Source of the DNA: Holophagales bacterium
GTDB lineage: Bacteria; Acidobacteriota; Holophagae; Holophagales; Holophagaceae
Direction: 5' to 3'
Assembly: GCA_031283145.1 (NCBI GenBank)
Contig: JAITCJ010000048.1
Location: forward strand, 1 to 7,282
DNA length: 7,282 bases
Notes under the pieces: model-generated
Seen by the model: only the letters and a program-made list of their open reading frames with translations
The model's database searches: none
What the model was told of the DNA's origin: nothing
In this document: positions 1-7,227 of the stretch, one piece after another
Layout: every line of letters begins with the position of its first letter
How positions within the stretch are numbered: position 1 is the first letter of the stretch
Made by a program: the position numbers and the translations under genes

Positions 1-2805
1 TGCGGCACTAGGAATGACTGTGTACGTCCTGCCGACAGCGCCGGTAATATTTGACCATCTTGACCCATTGTCCGTAGAAACCTGCCATTGGTAGGTGGGG
101 GCGGGGATGCCGACAGCGCCGGCGATGAATGTAATTAATACGCCCACAACCCCCGCTGTGTCCTGAGGATGGGCAATGATTTTTGGAGCATAGTTGTCAG
201 TAAATCCCTGCATTTCCCAAACACCGCGGCCATGAGTGCCAACGCGCATAAAGCTGCCATCGGGCGCTATGTAAATATCACGCACAGAAACCAATGGCAG
301 CCCATCGCCAAATCGCTCCCATGTCAGACCCTGATCTGTGGTCCGGTACAGCCCTACATCTGTCCCCGCATAGACGGTGCTGTTGTCTGTCGGATCCACT
401 TTTACAACGTGTACAGGAATACCAAAGGGGAAACCATTTGAATTTGTGATGGAGCCGTCAATAGATATCCACGTTGCGCCGCCGTCCGTGGATTTCCACA
501 GATGGCTTGCGGTAAGTCCGCCTTCACCTCCGCCGACATTCCAAATAGACATACGCACGGAAGACACATAAATAATATTCGGGTTCGCCGTGTCAAAAGC
601 TATATCCGCCATACTGTTAAGGCCGCCGGGGAATCCTGTGAAAGTTCTCCATGTGGCGCCGTTGTCATCCGAAATAGCTGCTCTGCCGCGACGATAAATA
701 CCTCCGCCCATGTTTTCGCTGATGTCAAACGTAGCTCCAATCAGGCCCAGCTTTAAATTGGAAGCGCCAAAACCGCGAATAGTGCCGCCCGGCCATCCGT
801 TGTCAGATGTTGGCAGCGCTTTCCACGATGCCCCAAAATCATCGGAAACATAAGGCACTTCTTTAGTGAACGTATATACGCGATTGCCTGTGGGATCGGC
901 CAGCGTGTTGACCAAACTGGTGTGGAAAGGAGCCGTGTCGCTATCGTCCGCACCGGAAATTCCACTTATTGATTGGGTAAAGCTCAAGCCGTTGGCGCTG
1001 CGATACACACGCGTGTAGTAAAGCGATCCCAACATTAAATTGCCGTTGTACGGGTGTATTAAACAACCAAAGCCATCACCGCCGATGACGTAGTCATAGG
1101 TGCCATCCGCAACTCTGTTTTCAGTCCTCAGTCTGGTGCCTAAATCCTGGAAGCCCGCGATCACTCGATCCCTTGACCCTGGAGGCACGGCCGCCGTGGT
1201 GCTGCCAATGTTATAGACAAGTTGGGTCGCGATATTCCTGTTGCGGCGGTGATCAATAATCAAAGGGTCCGATGGCATTTGAGAGTTGTTAATGCCGGTT
1301 GGAATTGGAAAAATATCAGGCTGCCGGACAATGGATATGCCGCCATCTGTGCCAATATACAGAGTTTTTGGCCCTTCAGGCGCCCAGGCGTGTATATGCA
1401 TATCCGCGTGCATGTACTGGCGTCCCTGAGCGATCCAACTGGTCATCTGAGAAAACGTAATGCCGCCGTCCTGCGACCTGTACAAAGAGTAATTGGTACC
1501 CACAAAAACTGAATTGGGGTTGTTTGGGTCAACGGCAATCATATGATTATACCTTGTTTGGCGGCCATCGCCGCTCAAACTGAACAGTGTCGGCGCTTCT
1601 TGGTATATCCAGGATTTGCCGCCATTGCTAGACTTCATCAGAGCCTTGGGGAAGTTACTGTCATCAGGAATGTCTCCGCTCATATAAAGTCCGTACAAAG
1701 TTGAACCGCTCGCGGCTATGGCAATACGTCCAAAACCGTTGACAGGGAAACCCGTACCCATTGTGGCCTTGGTCCAAGTGAGGCCATTATCAGTGGAATA
1801 AGCCACGCCGCCGCCGCCATAAACGCCGTAGCCCTGATCTAAGAATTGATAGGTCAAAACCAGGCTGTTGTCTTGCAATTTAATAATGTCCCAGCACGAG
1901 GCCATAGTGTTTGGAGGATATGGAGCGTCTGTGTAATTAACCCCGGTGCCATCCTGCAATGGTCCGCTCTGTACGCGGGTAAAGGTCAAACCGCCGTTGA
2001 CTGAACGGAAAAGCCCCCTGTTGCCCGCCACCAGAACTATGTTGCCCGGAAGCGCCAAAACCGTCTTTACGCGCGTGGTGCTGCCAAGGGAATCACCCCT
2101 TGTCCAGGCGGCTCCGCCATTGTTGCTGATAAAGAACCCTCTTCCCTCTGCGGTTGAAGAGCCGCTCATCATATCGCCAAGCGCAAGATAAATTGTATTG
2201 GGGTCTTCGGGCTTAAACGCGGCAGAGCCAACTGAGAGGTTCCCTGCGGAGCCGCCTCCTGGCAGACCATCCGTCATTGGTTCCCAGACCCAATCAGTAT
2301 TGGCTGCAACATTAGCGTTGCCGCAACGCCACAATCCGCCGCCGGCAAAGCCCACATATATTAAATACGGGTTTGTAGGATGAGGCAGTATTACGGTTGG
2401 GCGTCCGGTGTCAACTATATTGGCGTCATAGCTGCCATAGTAAACCTGGCTTTGGCCGCGCCAGGGGCCTATGTCTCTCCAGCGCTTTTCCGGAATGCCA
2501 CCTGCGGCAATGGGAACACCTTTGTTGTACATGGTGGTGCCGGGAATCAGATGCCCCCACTTTTGAATTTCTTTTTCGGCCAACTGTATCTTGTAATCGA
2601 GATATTCGGGAGTTACCGGGCCAAACCAATCGTTAAACCATTTGGCGCGGCCAAGCGGATCGTCTTTTTCGGCTTCAATCGCGGCCTTGTCAGAGTCGCT
2701 CTTTTGTTTGGCAGCGCCACTGTCTTGAGCAAAAATTTGGGATTTGGCGGCAAACAATATCGTTAGAATAGACCAGTAAAAGATAATAATTTTGGGAAAG
2801 CACAT
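1..2805 (-). CDS. Secreted Asp-box (BNR/sortilin-like) beta-propeller protein with Ig-like domain, 3' end missing
   Basis: The frame is open for 935 codons from ATG at 2805 to the window edge with no stop, so the C-terminus is missing. Residues 1-27 form a signal peptide: a hydrophobic core follows MCFPK, with a likely cut after QIFA, before QDSG. The protein should be exported. From about residue 95 to 865 it has the look of one or two Asp-box beta-propellers. Nine S/T-x-D/N-x-G-x-T/S/A-W/F boxes begin at residues 227, 268, 337, 392, 444, 654, 712, 772 and 822. Strands of the type PEDPNTIYLALG, DPNNPNSVFVGT and DPTDNSTVYAGT precede several boxes. The stretch HADMHIHAW (466-474), followed by LYIGTDGG, matches a conserved feature I know from BNR 'glycosyl hydrolase' proteins. 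The propeller closes with VGTHGRGVWE (855-864). An Ig-like domain then starts near 874 (PKIIAHPQDT, YQWQVSTDNGS). No catalytic residues are proven, so 'glycosidase' would overstate it. Binding or degradation of an extracellular polymer is inferred. The start is supported by AGAGGT five bases upstream. Confidence 0.85.
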   Translation of the reverse strand, partial: MCFPKIIIFYWSILTILFAAKSQIFAQDSGAAKQKSDSDKAAIEAEKDDPLGRAKWFNDWFGPVTPEYLDYKIQLAEKEIQKWGHLIPGTTMYNKGVPIAAGGIPEKRWRDIGPWRGQSQVYYGSYDANIVDTGRPTVILPHPTNPYLIYVGFAGGGLWRCGNANVAANTDWVWEPMTDGLPGGGSAGNLSVGSAAFKPEDPNTIYLALGDMMSGSSTAEGRGFFISNNGGAAWTRGDSLGSTTRVKTVLALPGNIVLVAGNRGLFRSVNGGLTFTRVQSGPLQDGTGVNYTDAPYPPNTMASCWDIIKLQDNSLVLTYQFLDQGYGVYGGGGVAYSTDNGLTWTKATMGTGFPVNGFGRIAIAASGSTLYGLYMSGDIPDDSNFPKALMKSSNGGKSWIYQEAPTLFSLSGDGRQTRYNHMIAVDPNNPNSVFVGTNYSLYRSQDGGITFSQMTSWIAQGRQYMHADMHIHAWAPEGPKTLYIGTDGGISIVRQPDIFPIPTGINNSQMPSDPLIIDHRRNRNIATQLVYNIGSTTAAVPPGSRDRVIAGFQDLGTRLRTENRVADGTYDYVIGGDGFGCLIHPYNGNLMLGSLYYTRVYRSANGLSFTQSISGISGADDSDTAPFHTSLVNTLADPTGNRVYTFTKEVPYVSDDFGASWKALPTSDNGWPGGTIRGFGASNLKLGLIGATFDISENMGGGIYRRGRAAISDDNGATWRTFTGFPGGLNSMADIAFDTANPNIIYVSSVRMSIWNVGGGEGGLTASHLWKSTDGGATWISIDGSITNSNGFPFGIPVHVVKVDPTDNSTVYAGTDVGLYRTTDQGLTWERFGDGLPLVSVRDIYIAPDGSFMRVGTHGRGVWEMQGFTDNYAPKIIAHPQDTAGVVGVLITFIAGAVGIPAPTYQWQVSTDNGSRWSNITGAVGRTYTVIPSAA
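319..2127 (-). repeat. Nine Asp-box repeats coded within the propeller gene
   Basis: Each repeat is the short beta-hairpin motif S/T-x-D/N-x-G-x-T/S/A-W/F. The clear copies are at residues 227-234, 268-275, 337-344, 392-399, 444-451, 654-661, 712-719, 772-779 and 822-829. A degenerate copy (SANGLSF) is at 602-608. Neighbouring boxes lie 41 to 69 residues apart, as expected for one box per propeller blade. The exception is the stretch 452-653, which holds only the degenerate copy. The repeats are conserved in protein but not in DNA, so they are structural repeats and not recent duplications. Confidence 0.8.
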
Positions 2806-2963
2806 CAATGACCTCTAAAAAAGTTATAGCTGATTAACTCAAAAAGTAACACACGTGACACTTGAATCAGCCTGAAATTTTCCGTAAACCAGCCTCTGGG
2901 AAAGCACTCTCAAACAACCCGAAAAATAGAGCGCGGCCTGATTTTCAGGTTTGCTGGCGCAAA
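2806..2963. other. Intergenic gap between membrane protein and propeller gene
   Basis: This is a 158-base non-coding gap. On the minus strand, a 5-base-pair hairpin (CCTGA, loop AAA, TCAGG; 2937-2949) lies 15 bases after the upstream stop. The nearest T run comes about nine bases after it, so it is a poor terminator. The last 30 bases before the ribosome binding site are A/T-rich and include TATAAC (2823-2828), but there is no acceptable -35 at normal spacing. The gap could hold a promoter for the propeller gene, but none can be assigned. Confidence 0.4.
2811..2816 (-). promoter_or_regulatory. Ribosome binding site of the propeller gene
   Basis: AGAGGT on the minus strand, five bases before the ATG at 2805. 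It fixes the start of the secreted protein and places the signal peptide at the very N-terminus. Confidence 0.65.
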
Positions 2964-3533
2964 TTATACATCCTGCTCCGGCACAAGCAGAACACGTTGA
3001 ACCCGTTCCAGGTTTCCCTGAAGTCTTACCAACCTCCACGCGATGACCATTGCGTACCCCAACCAAATCCACAGCAAACGCGGATCGCACGGAGTTCGTT
3101 TTAATGGCTCAAGGCCAATATCAGTGAGCAGACCATACAGGAACCAAACGACAATGCCAAAGCCAATCAGCAGGTGTCCCCACCGAATCCAATATGGACG
3201 CAAGCCATCTTTGATTTTCCAGCGGAGAAGCAGCCAGCGCGTCAACATGTCACTTGCGGCGCGTTCTGTGTTAATGGCTATTAGTTCATCTGTCAGTGGA
3301 GCATAGCTATGCCCTTTCAAAGCTTCCATTTCCGCCGCGCCACCCGCCTGACGCAAGCGCGCGCTGCGGATTTTACCTATACATTCGTCCCAGGCGGCGT
3401 CTTCACGCCTTAGCGAGAGGTGAAGGCGCAATATGCCAACCCATAGAATGGCTTGGGCCAGTAACACACCCCAGAGGGCCATCCCTTGCCACCCATAATT
3501 GCGAACCAAATCGAAAAACCTGGATAAGTCCAT
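2964..3533 (-). CDS. Small three-helix inner-membrane protein, ExbB/TolQ/MotA-like topology (function unknown)
   Basis: A 189-residue protein I do not recognise by name. It has three hydrophobic helices at about 16-37, 118-136 and 153-168. An 80-residue charged loop (38-117) lies between the first and second, and the C-terminal tail is basic and amphipathic (169-189). The loop is rich in Arg/Lys and should be cytoplasmic by the positive-inside rule. This spacing is that of the ExbB/TolQ/MotA proton-channel family: a single N-terminal helix, a long cytoplasmic loop, then a helix pair. The segment before helix 2 (ERAASDMLTRW, then KIKDGLRP) resembles the family's approach to that helix. However, the conserved Gly-Thr-rich pattern of helix 2 is not present, and no ExbD/TolR partner lies in the window, so the family link is weak. 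A clear AAAGGAG lies four bases before the ATG. The gene sits 90 bases downstream of the phosphatase gene on the same strand. Confidence 0.75.
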   Translation of the reverse strand: MDLSRFFDLVRNYGWQGMALWGVLLAQAILWVGILRLHLSLRREDAAWDECIGKIRSARLRQAGGAAEMEALKGHSYAPLTDELIAINTERAASDMLTRWLLLRWKIKDGLRPYWIRWGHLLIGFGIVVWFLYGLLTDIGLEPLKRTPCDPRLLWIWLGYAMVIAWRLVRLQGNLERVQRVLLVPEQDV

Positions 3534-3537
3534 TTGT

Positions 3538-3544
3538 CTCCTTT
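3538..3544 (-). promoter_or_regulatory. Ribosome binding site of the small membrane protein
   Basis: AAAGGAG on the minus strand, four bases before the ATG at 3533. It is the best Shine-Dalgarno match in the window and supports this start. A 6-base-pair hairpin (3556-3571, stem CAAAAC/GTTTTG, loop TCCG) lies just upstream without a T run, so it is not a terminator. Confidence 0.65.
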
Positions 3545-3623
3545 TGAGCCATCTGCAAAACTCCGGTTTTGTGACTTCAACGTATTGGACCCTACATTGA
3601 ACTGCTATATACGGCGCTATTTT

Positions 3624-6287
3624 TCATATTTTCCCCCTTGCCAGTATGAACAGTGTCCTATCGTCTTTGTTCTGAACCTCAAAGGCTGATACTTGCTGGA
3701 AAATAGCTTCACAAGCAGCTCTGGTGGAGCCGGTACCCCAGAACCGCTTTAATTGTTCCGTTAAGCGGTCTATGCCATAGAGGTTTCCGTTGTGATTCAT
3801 GGCTTCGGTAATGCCGTCGCTGTACATGGCTATCCAATCGCCTGGCTGGAGGGCGCCTTCATATACGTGCCAGCTTGGCAAACATGACGGCAGCATACCC
3901 AGCGCTAAACCTGGGGGCATAAGCTGAATGGGCGCTTCAGGAGAAGTCTTGCTCAAGTGGATTGGCGGTGGATGCCCGGCTCTGACGACTTTGAATCGTC
4001 CGTCTTCGCGCCATTCGATAATGCACAGGGTAAGAAAATCTTTTGGACTCATCAGGTTTCTCAGTGTGAGATCCATTCCCGCAAGGATTTTTTCCAAAGG
4101 TGTGTCGGCTTCTCTGGTGGCAAACTTCAACAAGGCCATTGATTGGCTCATGTAAATAGCGGCGGGCAAACCTTTGCCGCTGATGTCTCCGACGATGGCA
4201 ATCCATTGGCCCGGAGCGCGCTGCTTGACCCAAAGCAAGTCGCCGCCTGTTTCAGACGCCGGTACTAATCGTAAAGCAATTTGGAATCCCGGAATTTCGG
4301 GCGGATTTGATGTGATGAGAGCCTCTTGAATATTGTGTGCGGCTTGTAATTCTTGATCCAGGCGGGTTTTGTCAATCAAGCTCTTATGCATTGACGCTGC
4401 TTCAAATAATGCTCCCAGCGTAATAGCCACTTCGCGCAATAGCTCTCGATCTTCACGGCTGTAGTTGAGTTCGGCGTATTTTCCTCCCAGTAATAAAACG
4501 CTGTGCGGAAGTTCCCCAGCCATAAGAAGAATCATGATCTGAGCGCCCAAAGTATCCATATAAGTTCTCAGCGATTTGTTTTGGGACATTATCCAATCAG
4601 ATTCGTCATTGCCCAGGCCGAATACCAACTCACGATTCTCTTTTGCGTATCGGAGCATTGACGGAGGCAGCCTCATCTCCTGGGTACTTTCATATTCATA
4701 CTGAATTGCGCGATCGGATTTATTTTTATTTATGGGCGGCAATACAACCCTGCCCTTATTTACCGGAAGTATTAAAAGCACTTGCGGTCTAAAGGCTTCC
4801 TGTATGGAAACGACTAAACTTTCAAACAGAGCATCGTCGGAAAAGCGTTTTTTTGTTTCCAGCAGATTCCCCAGAATTAAATCACGAGAAGAAGTGACGT
4901 CCCTTTTGAATTTTCGGCGCAGAGCGGCCAGAAGCCACCTGAGTATCCAACCTAGCGGAAGTGTTAAAAGTCCTACAATAACGCCCAGTTTGGCCATAGA
5001 AATTTTTGTCGGTATGAAAAAAACAAATAACCACGCCAGTGTACATAAATACACGACTGATAAAATACCAAGCGCGACAAAGTAGCTCAACCAGCGGACG
5101 ATCACTCGGCGGACGTCAAAAAATCCGTGACGCAGTATGGAATAAGCAAATGTCAATGGCAAAAATGGCAGGGGCAAAAAAAAGTAATGGCTGTAACGCA
5201 TGAAAAATCCGCGGTCAAGCGTTCCAGAGTAAGTTTTGGCCAACCAGATGTAGGCAAGTAAATCCAAAAAGACTGCTATAGTAAACAGTAATGGGGCCAT
5301 CAAGGCCCTTCTGCGGTGATCGGATATCTTTAAAAAACCTCTCCAGAAGAGCACTACTCCTGCTCCAAGCAAGGCTATCTGGAAAAACCTGCTGGCGGTT
5401 TCTAACGCATTGATATTTATTGGCAGTGAATCCAGCAGCAGACGCATTAACCAATACAAATTGCTCAGGCCAAATGCCCCAACATCCACTATCATTACCG
5501 GCATTAAGGCCAGGATATTGATGGCGTATGCTCCGACTAAAATAGGACGGTGTTTTCTAATCTCAAATCCATACGGAAATCTGAGAAAAAAATGAAACCA
5601 CATCGGCGGAAACAAGCCATTAAACAGCAACAAGCAGCATCTTGTAGTTAGTTCAATTCCGATCGGCACCGTGTAAGGGCCTCTGGTAGAAGCCCCCGCC
5701 GCCAGAATAAGAGTCAGTACACCTAAGTAATAAAAATGCCTGGCGACTTTGCGCTGAGGCGAGGACAAAACCACCAATAAGCCTATAGCCCAGGATACAA
5801 GGCCGGTCAGCAGCAACAGAGCGTTTGTGCTATCGAATACTTTTTTTAACTCGATAGGACGATATACTTTTTGCCCATCCCTTATGACAGTGTATTGAAC
5901 TGTAGTCCCATCGGGAGTGGAGTTTATAAAAGCCATCATTTTTTGAAGCGTTCTGAAAATTTGCCTTCGATTTTCTTCCGGTGTCAGCTTTTCCGAGTAT
6001 TCCGGGATTTTTAAGTCATGAATAGCGACAAGCTCATCCCCGTCAAACAAAACCGCGTTATCCGCGGGGCCTTTTTGTATCACCGACCTGATGATGACCT
6101 TTGGCCGATTGTTTGACAGAGGATCGTTTGATGGTATGTTTTCAATACTCCAGAGACACTGGTCATCGGAATTTGTGTATATCCACTGAGCCAATGAGAA
6201 ACTTCCAACAGCAAGAACAAGCGCGATCAGGCTTGTCCAAAAAAGACGCCATCGGATGTTGAGGAATGAGAGATGCAAACTGGACAT
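3624..6287 (-). CDS. Membrane-bound SpoIIE-type PP2C serine phosphatase with PDZ-like and GAF-like sensor regions
   Basis: An 887-residue signalling phosphatase. Helix 1 is at about 15-35. Residues 62-146 form a PDZ-like extracytoplasmic domain (VIQKGPADNAVLFDGDELVAI is the PDZ carboxylate-loop-like part). About eight or nine membrane helices follow between 153 and 455. They end with the YSILRHGFFDVRRVIVRWLS type of sequence (382-401) common before the last helices of bacterial multi-pass sensors. A GAF-like domain covers about 480-635, and a helical linker (641-660, QELQAAHNIQEAL) leads into the catalytic domain (about 665-887). All four metal-binding aspartates of SpoIIE-type PP2C enzymes are present: GGD (D683), VGDISGKG (D701), YSDG (D824) and KDDRT (D875 or D876). 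RAGHPPPI (769-776) is also typical. The enzyme should be active and dephosphorylate a phosphoserine or phosphothreonine protein, usually a STAS anti-sigma antagonist. No such partner is coded here. The GGDLLW variant lacks the second aspartate of the common GGDxxD. The ATG at 6287 has no good ribosome binding site, but no better start lies nearby. Confidence 0.93.
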   Translation of the reverse strand: MSSLHLSFLNIRWRLFWTSLIALVLAVGSFSLAQWIYTNSDDQCLWSIENIPSNDPLSNNRPKVIIRSVIQKGPADNAVLFDGDELVAIHDLKIPEYSEKLTPEENRRQIFRTLQKMMAFINSTPDGTTVQYTVIRDGQKVYRPIELKKVFDSTNALLLLTGLVSWAIGLLVVLSSPQRKVARHFYYLGVLTLILAAGASTRGPYTVPIGIELTTRCCLLLFNGLFPPMWFHFFLRFPYGFEIRKHRPILVGAYAINILALMPVMIVDVGAFGLSNLYWLMRLLLDSLPININALETASRFFQIALLGAGVVLFWRGFLKISDHRRRALMAPLLFTIAVFLDLLAYIWLAKTYSGTLDRGFFMRYSHYFFLPLPFLPLTFAYSILRHGFFDVRRVIVRWLSYFVALGILSVVYLCTLAWLFVFFIPTKISMAKLGVIVGLLTLPLGWILRWLLAALRRKFKRDVTSSRDLILGNLLETKKRFSDDALFESLVVSIQEAFRPQVLLILPVNKGRVVLPPINKNKSDRAIQYEYESTQEMRLPPSMLRYAKENRELVFGLGNDESDWIMSQNKSLRTYMDTLGAQIMILLMAGELPHSVLLLGGKYAELNYSREDRELLREVAITLGALFEAASMHKSLIDKTRLDQELQAAHNIQEALITSNPPEIPGFQIALRLVPASETGGDLLWVKQRAPGQWIAIVGDISGKGLPAAIYMSQSMALLKFATREADTPLEKILAGMDLTLRNLMSPKDFLTLCIIEWREDGRFKVVRAGHPPPIHLSKTSPEAPIQLMPPGLALGMLPSCLPSWHVYEGALQPGDWIAMYSDGITEAMNHNGNLYGIDRLTEQLKRFWGTGSTRAACEAIFQQVSAFEVQNKDDRTLFILARGKI
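6261..6265 (+). promoter_or_regulatory. Ribosome binding site of the SDR gene, inside the opposing phosphatase gene
   Basis: GAGGA, seven bases before the ATG at 6273. It lies within codons 8-9 of the divergent phosphatase gene. An in-frame TGA at 6267-6269 rules out any start further upstream, so this ATG is the only well-placed one. Confidence 0.6.
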
Positions 6288-7022
6288 AGTACAAGCGAGG
6301 TTGAAATTAACGAAAAAACATGGCGAATCATCGTCGGCGGAGTCAGACGTCTTGGCCTGGTGTTAGCGAAGTCGTTGTCGGAAAACCACAAACTTGTGCT
6401 AACAAGCTCCCAAACTCCCGAAAGAGCGGAGGAAATATCCAAGTTGTCAATTCTCACCGACGTCAGACGCCTCCGTTGGGATGCAAACGATCCGCAACTG
6501 ACATCACAAATGATGACAGACCTTGAGGCTCTGAGGGGAGATGGAATTCAACTAAATGGGGCGGTAATTGCAGCCGGAACATTTCCATCCACACCGCTGG
6601 GGTCATGGGATGTAAATACATTGCAACAAATCTGGAAAATTAACCTTACATTTCCATTCCTGGCGGCTCAGTCATTAGCGCCATATCTCACAGACGGGAG
6701 CTGTATTCAATTTATTCTGGATACATGTATTCATCGTCCGTGGCTAAACCGTTTGCCGTATTCTTCAGCAAAATCAGGTTTGGCAAGTTTGGTTTATGGG
6801 TTGGCTCAATCGCTGGCTCCAAATATTCGTGTTGTCGGCCACGCGATTGGCGCCGTACTGCCCGACGCGGAATCCGACCCCGCCTTTCTTCAAAATCAAA
6901 CTCTGCTGAAACGCCTTGGGTGTCCGGAGGATTTAATCAGAGCGATTAATTACGCCGATTCCAGCCCTTACCTGACCGGAGAAATTCTTACGCTTGATGG
7001 AGGAAGACGCTGGTTTATATAG
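6273..7022 (+). CDS. Short-chain dehydrogenase/reductase with pteridine-reductase-like active site (FolM/PTR1-like)
   Basis: A 249-residue classical-size SDR with a Rossmann fold, expected in the cytoplasm and NADPH-dependent. The nucleotide-binding loop is VGGVRRLG (21-28), close to the TGxxxRxG form used by pteridine reductases and FolM rather than the usual TGxxxGIG. AAG (100-102) replaces the NNAG motif, and N124 is the structural Asn. The active site is Y163-SSA-K167. The position normally held by the catalytic Ser is Asp150 (FILDT), exactly 13 residues before the Tyr. In Leishmania PTR1 the Asp181/Tyr194/Lys198 triad has the same spacing. The end (TGEILTLDGGRRW, 235-247) is typical. The probable reaction is reduction of a dihydropterin or related substrate (dihydromonapterin or dihydrofolate type), but substrate choice cannot be proven from sequence. 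No folate gene lies beside it. It is transcribed divergently from the phosphatase, with a 15-base overlap of coding starts. Confidence 0.88.
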   Translation: MQTGHSTSEVEINEKTWRIIVGGVRRLGLVLAKSLSENHKLVLTSSQTPERAEEISKLSILTDVRRLRWDANDPQLTSQMMTDLEALRGDGIQLNGAVIAAGTFPSTPLGSWDVNTLQQIWKINLTFPFLAAQSLAPYLTDGSCIQFILDTCIHRPWLNRLPYSSAKSGLASLVYGLAQSLAPNIRVVGHAIGAVLPDAESDPAFLQNQTLLKRLGCPEDLIRAINYADSSPYLTGEILTLDGGRRWFI

Positions 7023-7040
7023 ATGTTGTTCTATATCAAA

Positions 7041-7058
7041 TCAACTTTTTGTAGTTGA
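7041..7058. other. Small hairpin after the SDR gene
   Basis: TCAACT and AGTTGA form a 6-base-pair stem around the loop TTTTGT, starting 18 bases after the SDR stop. It is A/T-rich and weak, and no T run follows it. It is only a candidate transcript-end structure. Confidence 0.3.
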
Positions 7059-7066
7059 ACTGCTAT

Positions 7067-7092
7067 GCCGGGATTTGCTTGCAAATCACGGC
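7067..7092. other. Strong interrupted hairpin after the SDR gene
   Basis: GCCG and CGGC pair outside a single G-A mismatch. GATTTGC and GCAAATC then pair around a two-base TT loop, so 11 base pairs are possible in 26 bases (a real loop would open one or two of them). The following bases (CGCTTATTGC) are not a T run, so it is not a clean intrinsic terminator. It may stabilise the 3' end of the SDR transcript. Confidence 0.45.
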
Positions 7093-7102
7093 CGCTTATT
7101 GC

Positions 7103-7157
7103 TTGTAGGTGGGCTTTGCCCACCGTTAAACAAGTAATAAAAGCGAAAATTGCTATA
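7103..7157 (+). repeat. Left inverted-repeat arm
   Basis: The arm begins TTGTAGGTGGGC and ends TTGCTATA. It contains the perfect palindrome GGTGGGC-TTT-GCCCACC (7108-7124). It differs from the reverse complement of the right arm at three positions only. Confidence 0.85.
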
Positions 7158-7227
7158 GAGGGCGCAGACAGAAACGGGGTTTTGCAATTACCTCTGCGGA
7201 ACGCAATTTTGATATGGAAAACATCTT

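Noticed and set aside
169..2766. Several plus-strand open frames of 60-128 codons opposite the propeller gene
   Set aside because: They overlap the long signal-peptide and Asp-box frame on the other strand, show no family features and are low-complexity antisense readings.
2823..2851. Possible promoter (TATAAC as -10) before the propeller gene
   Set aside because: There is no acceptable -35 at 16-18 bases, and the start of transcription would fall on the ribosome binding site.
2937..2949. Hairpin after the membrane-protein gene as an intrinsic terminator
   Set aside because: The stem is only five base pairs and the T run is about nine bases away.
3597..3608. A 12-base string TTGAACTGCTAT shared with 7055-7066
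   Set aside because: About one or two such matches are expected by chance in a window this size, and similarity does not extend beyond it.
3937..4233. A 98-codon minus-strand frame within the phosphatase catalytic domain
   Set aside because: It is an out-of-frame shadow of the PP2C motifs, which are intact in the main frame.
6234..6262. Possible promoter for the SDR gene (TTGTCC, 17 bases, TGTTGA)
   Set aside because: The -10 matches consensus at only two of six positions, so it is not better than chance.
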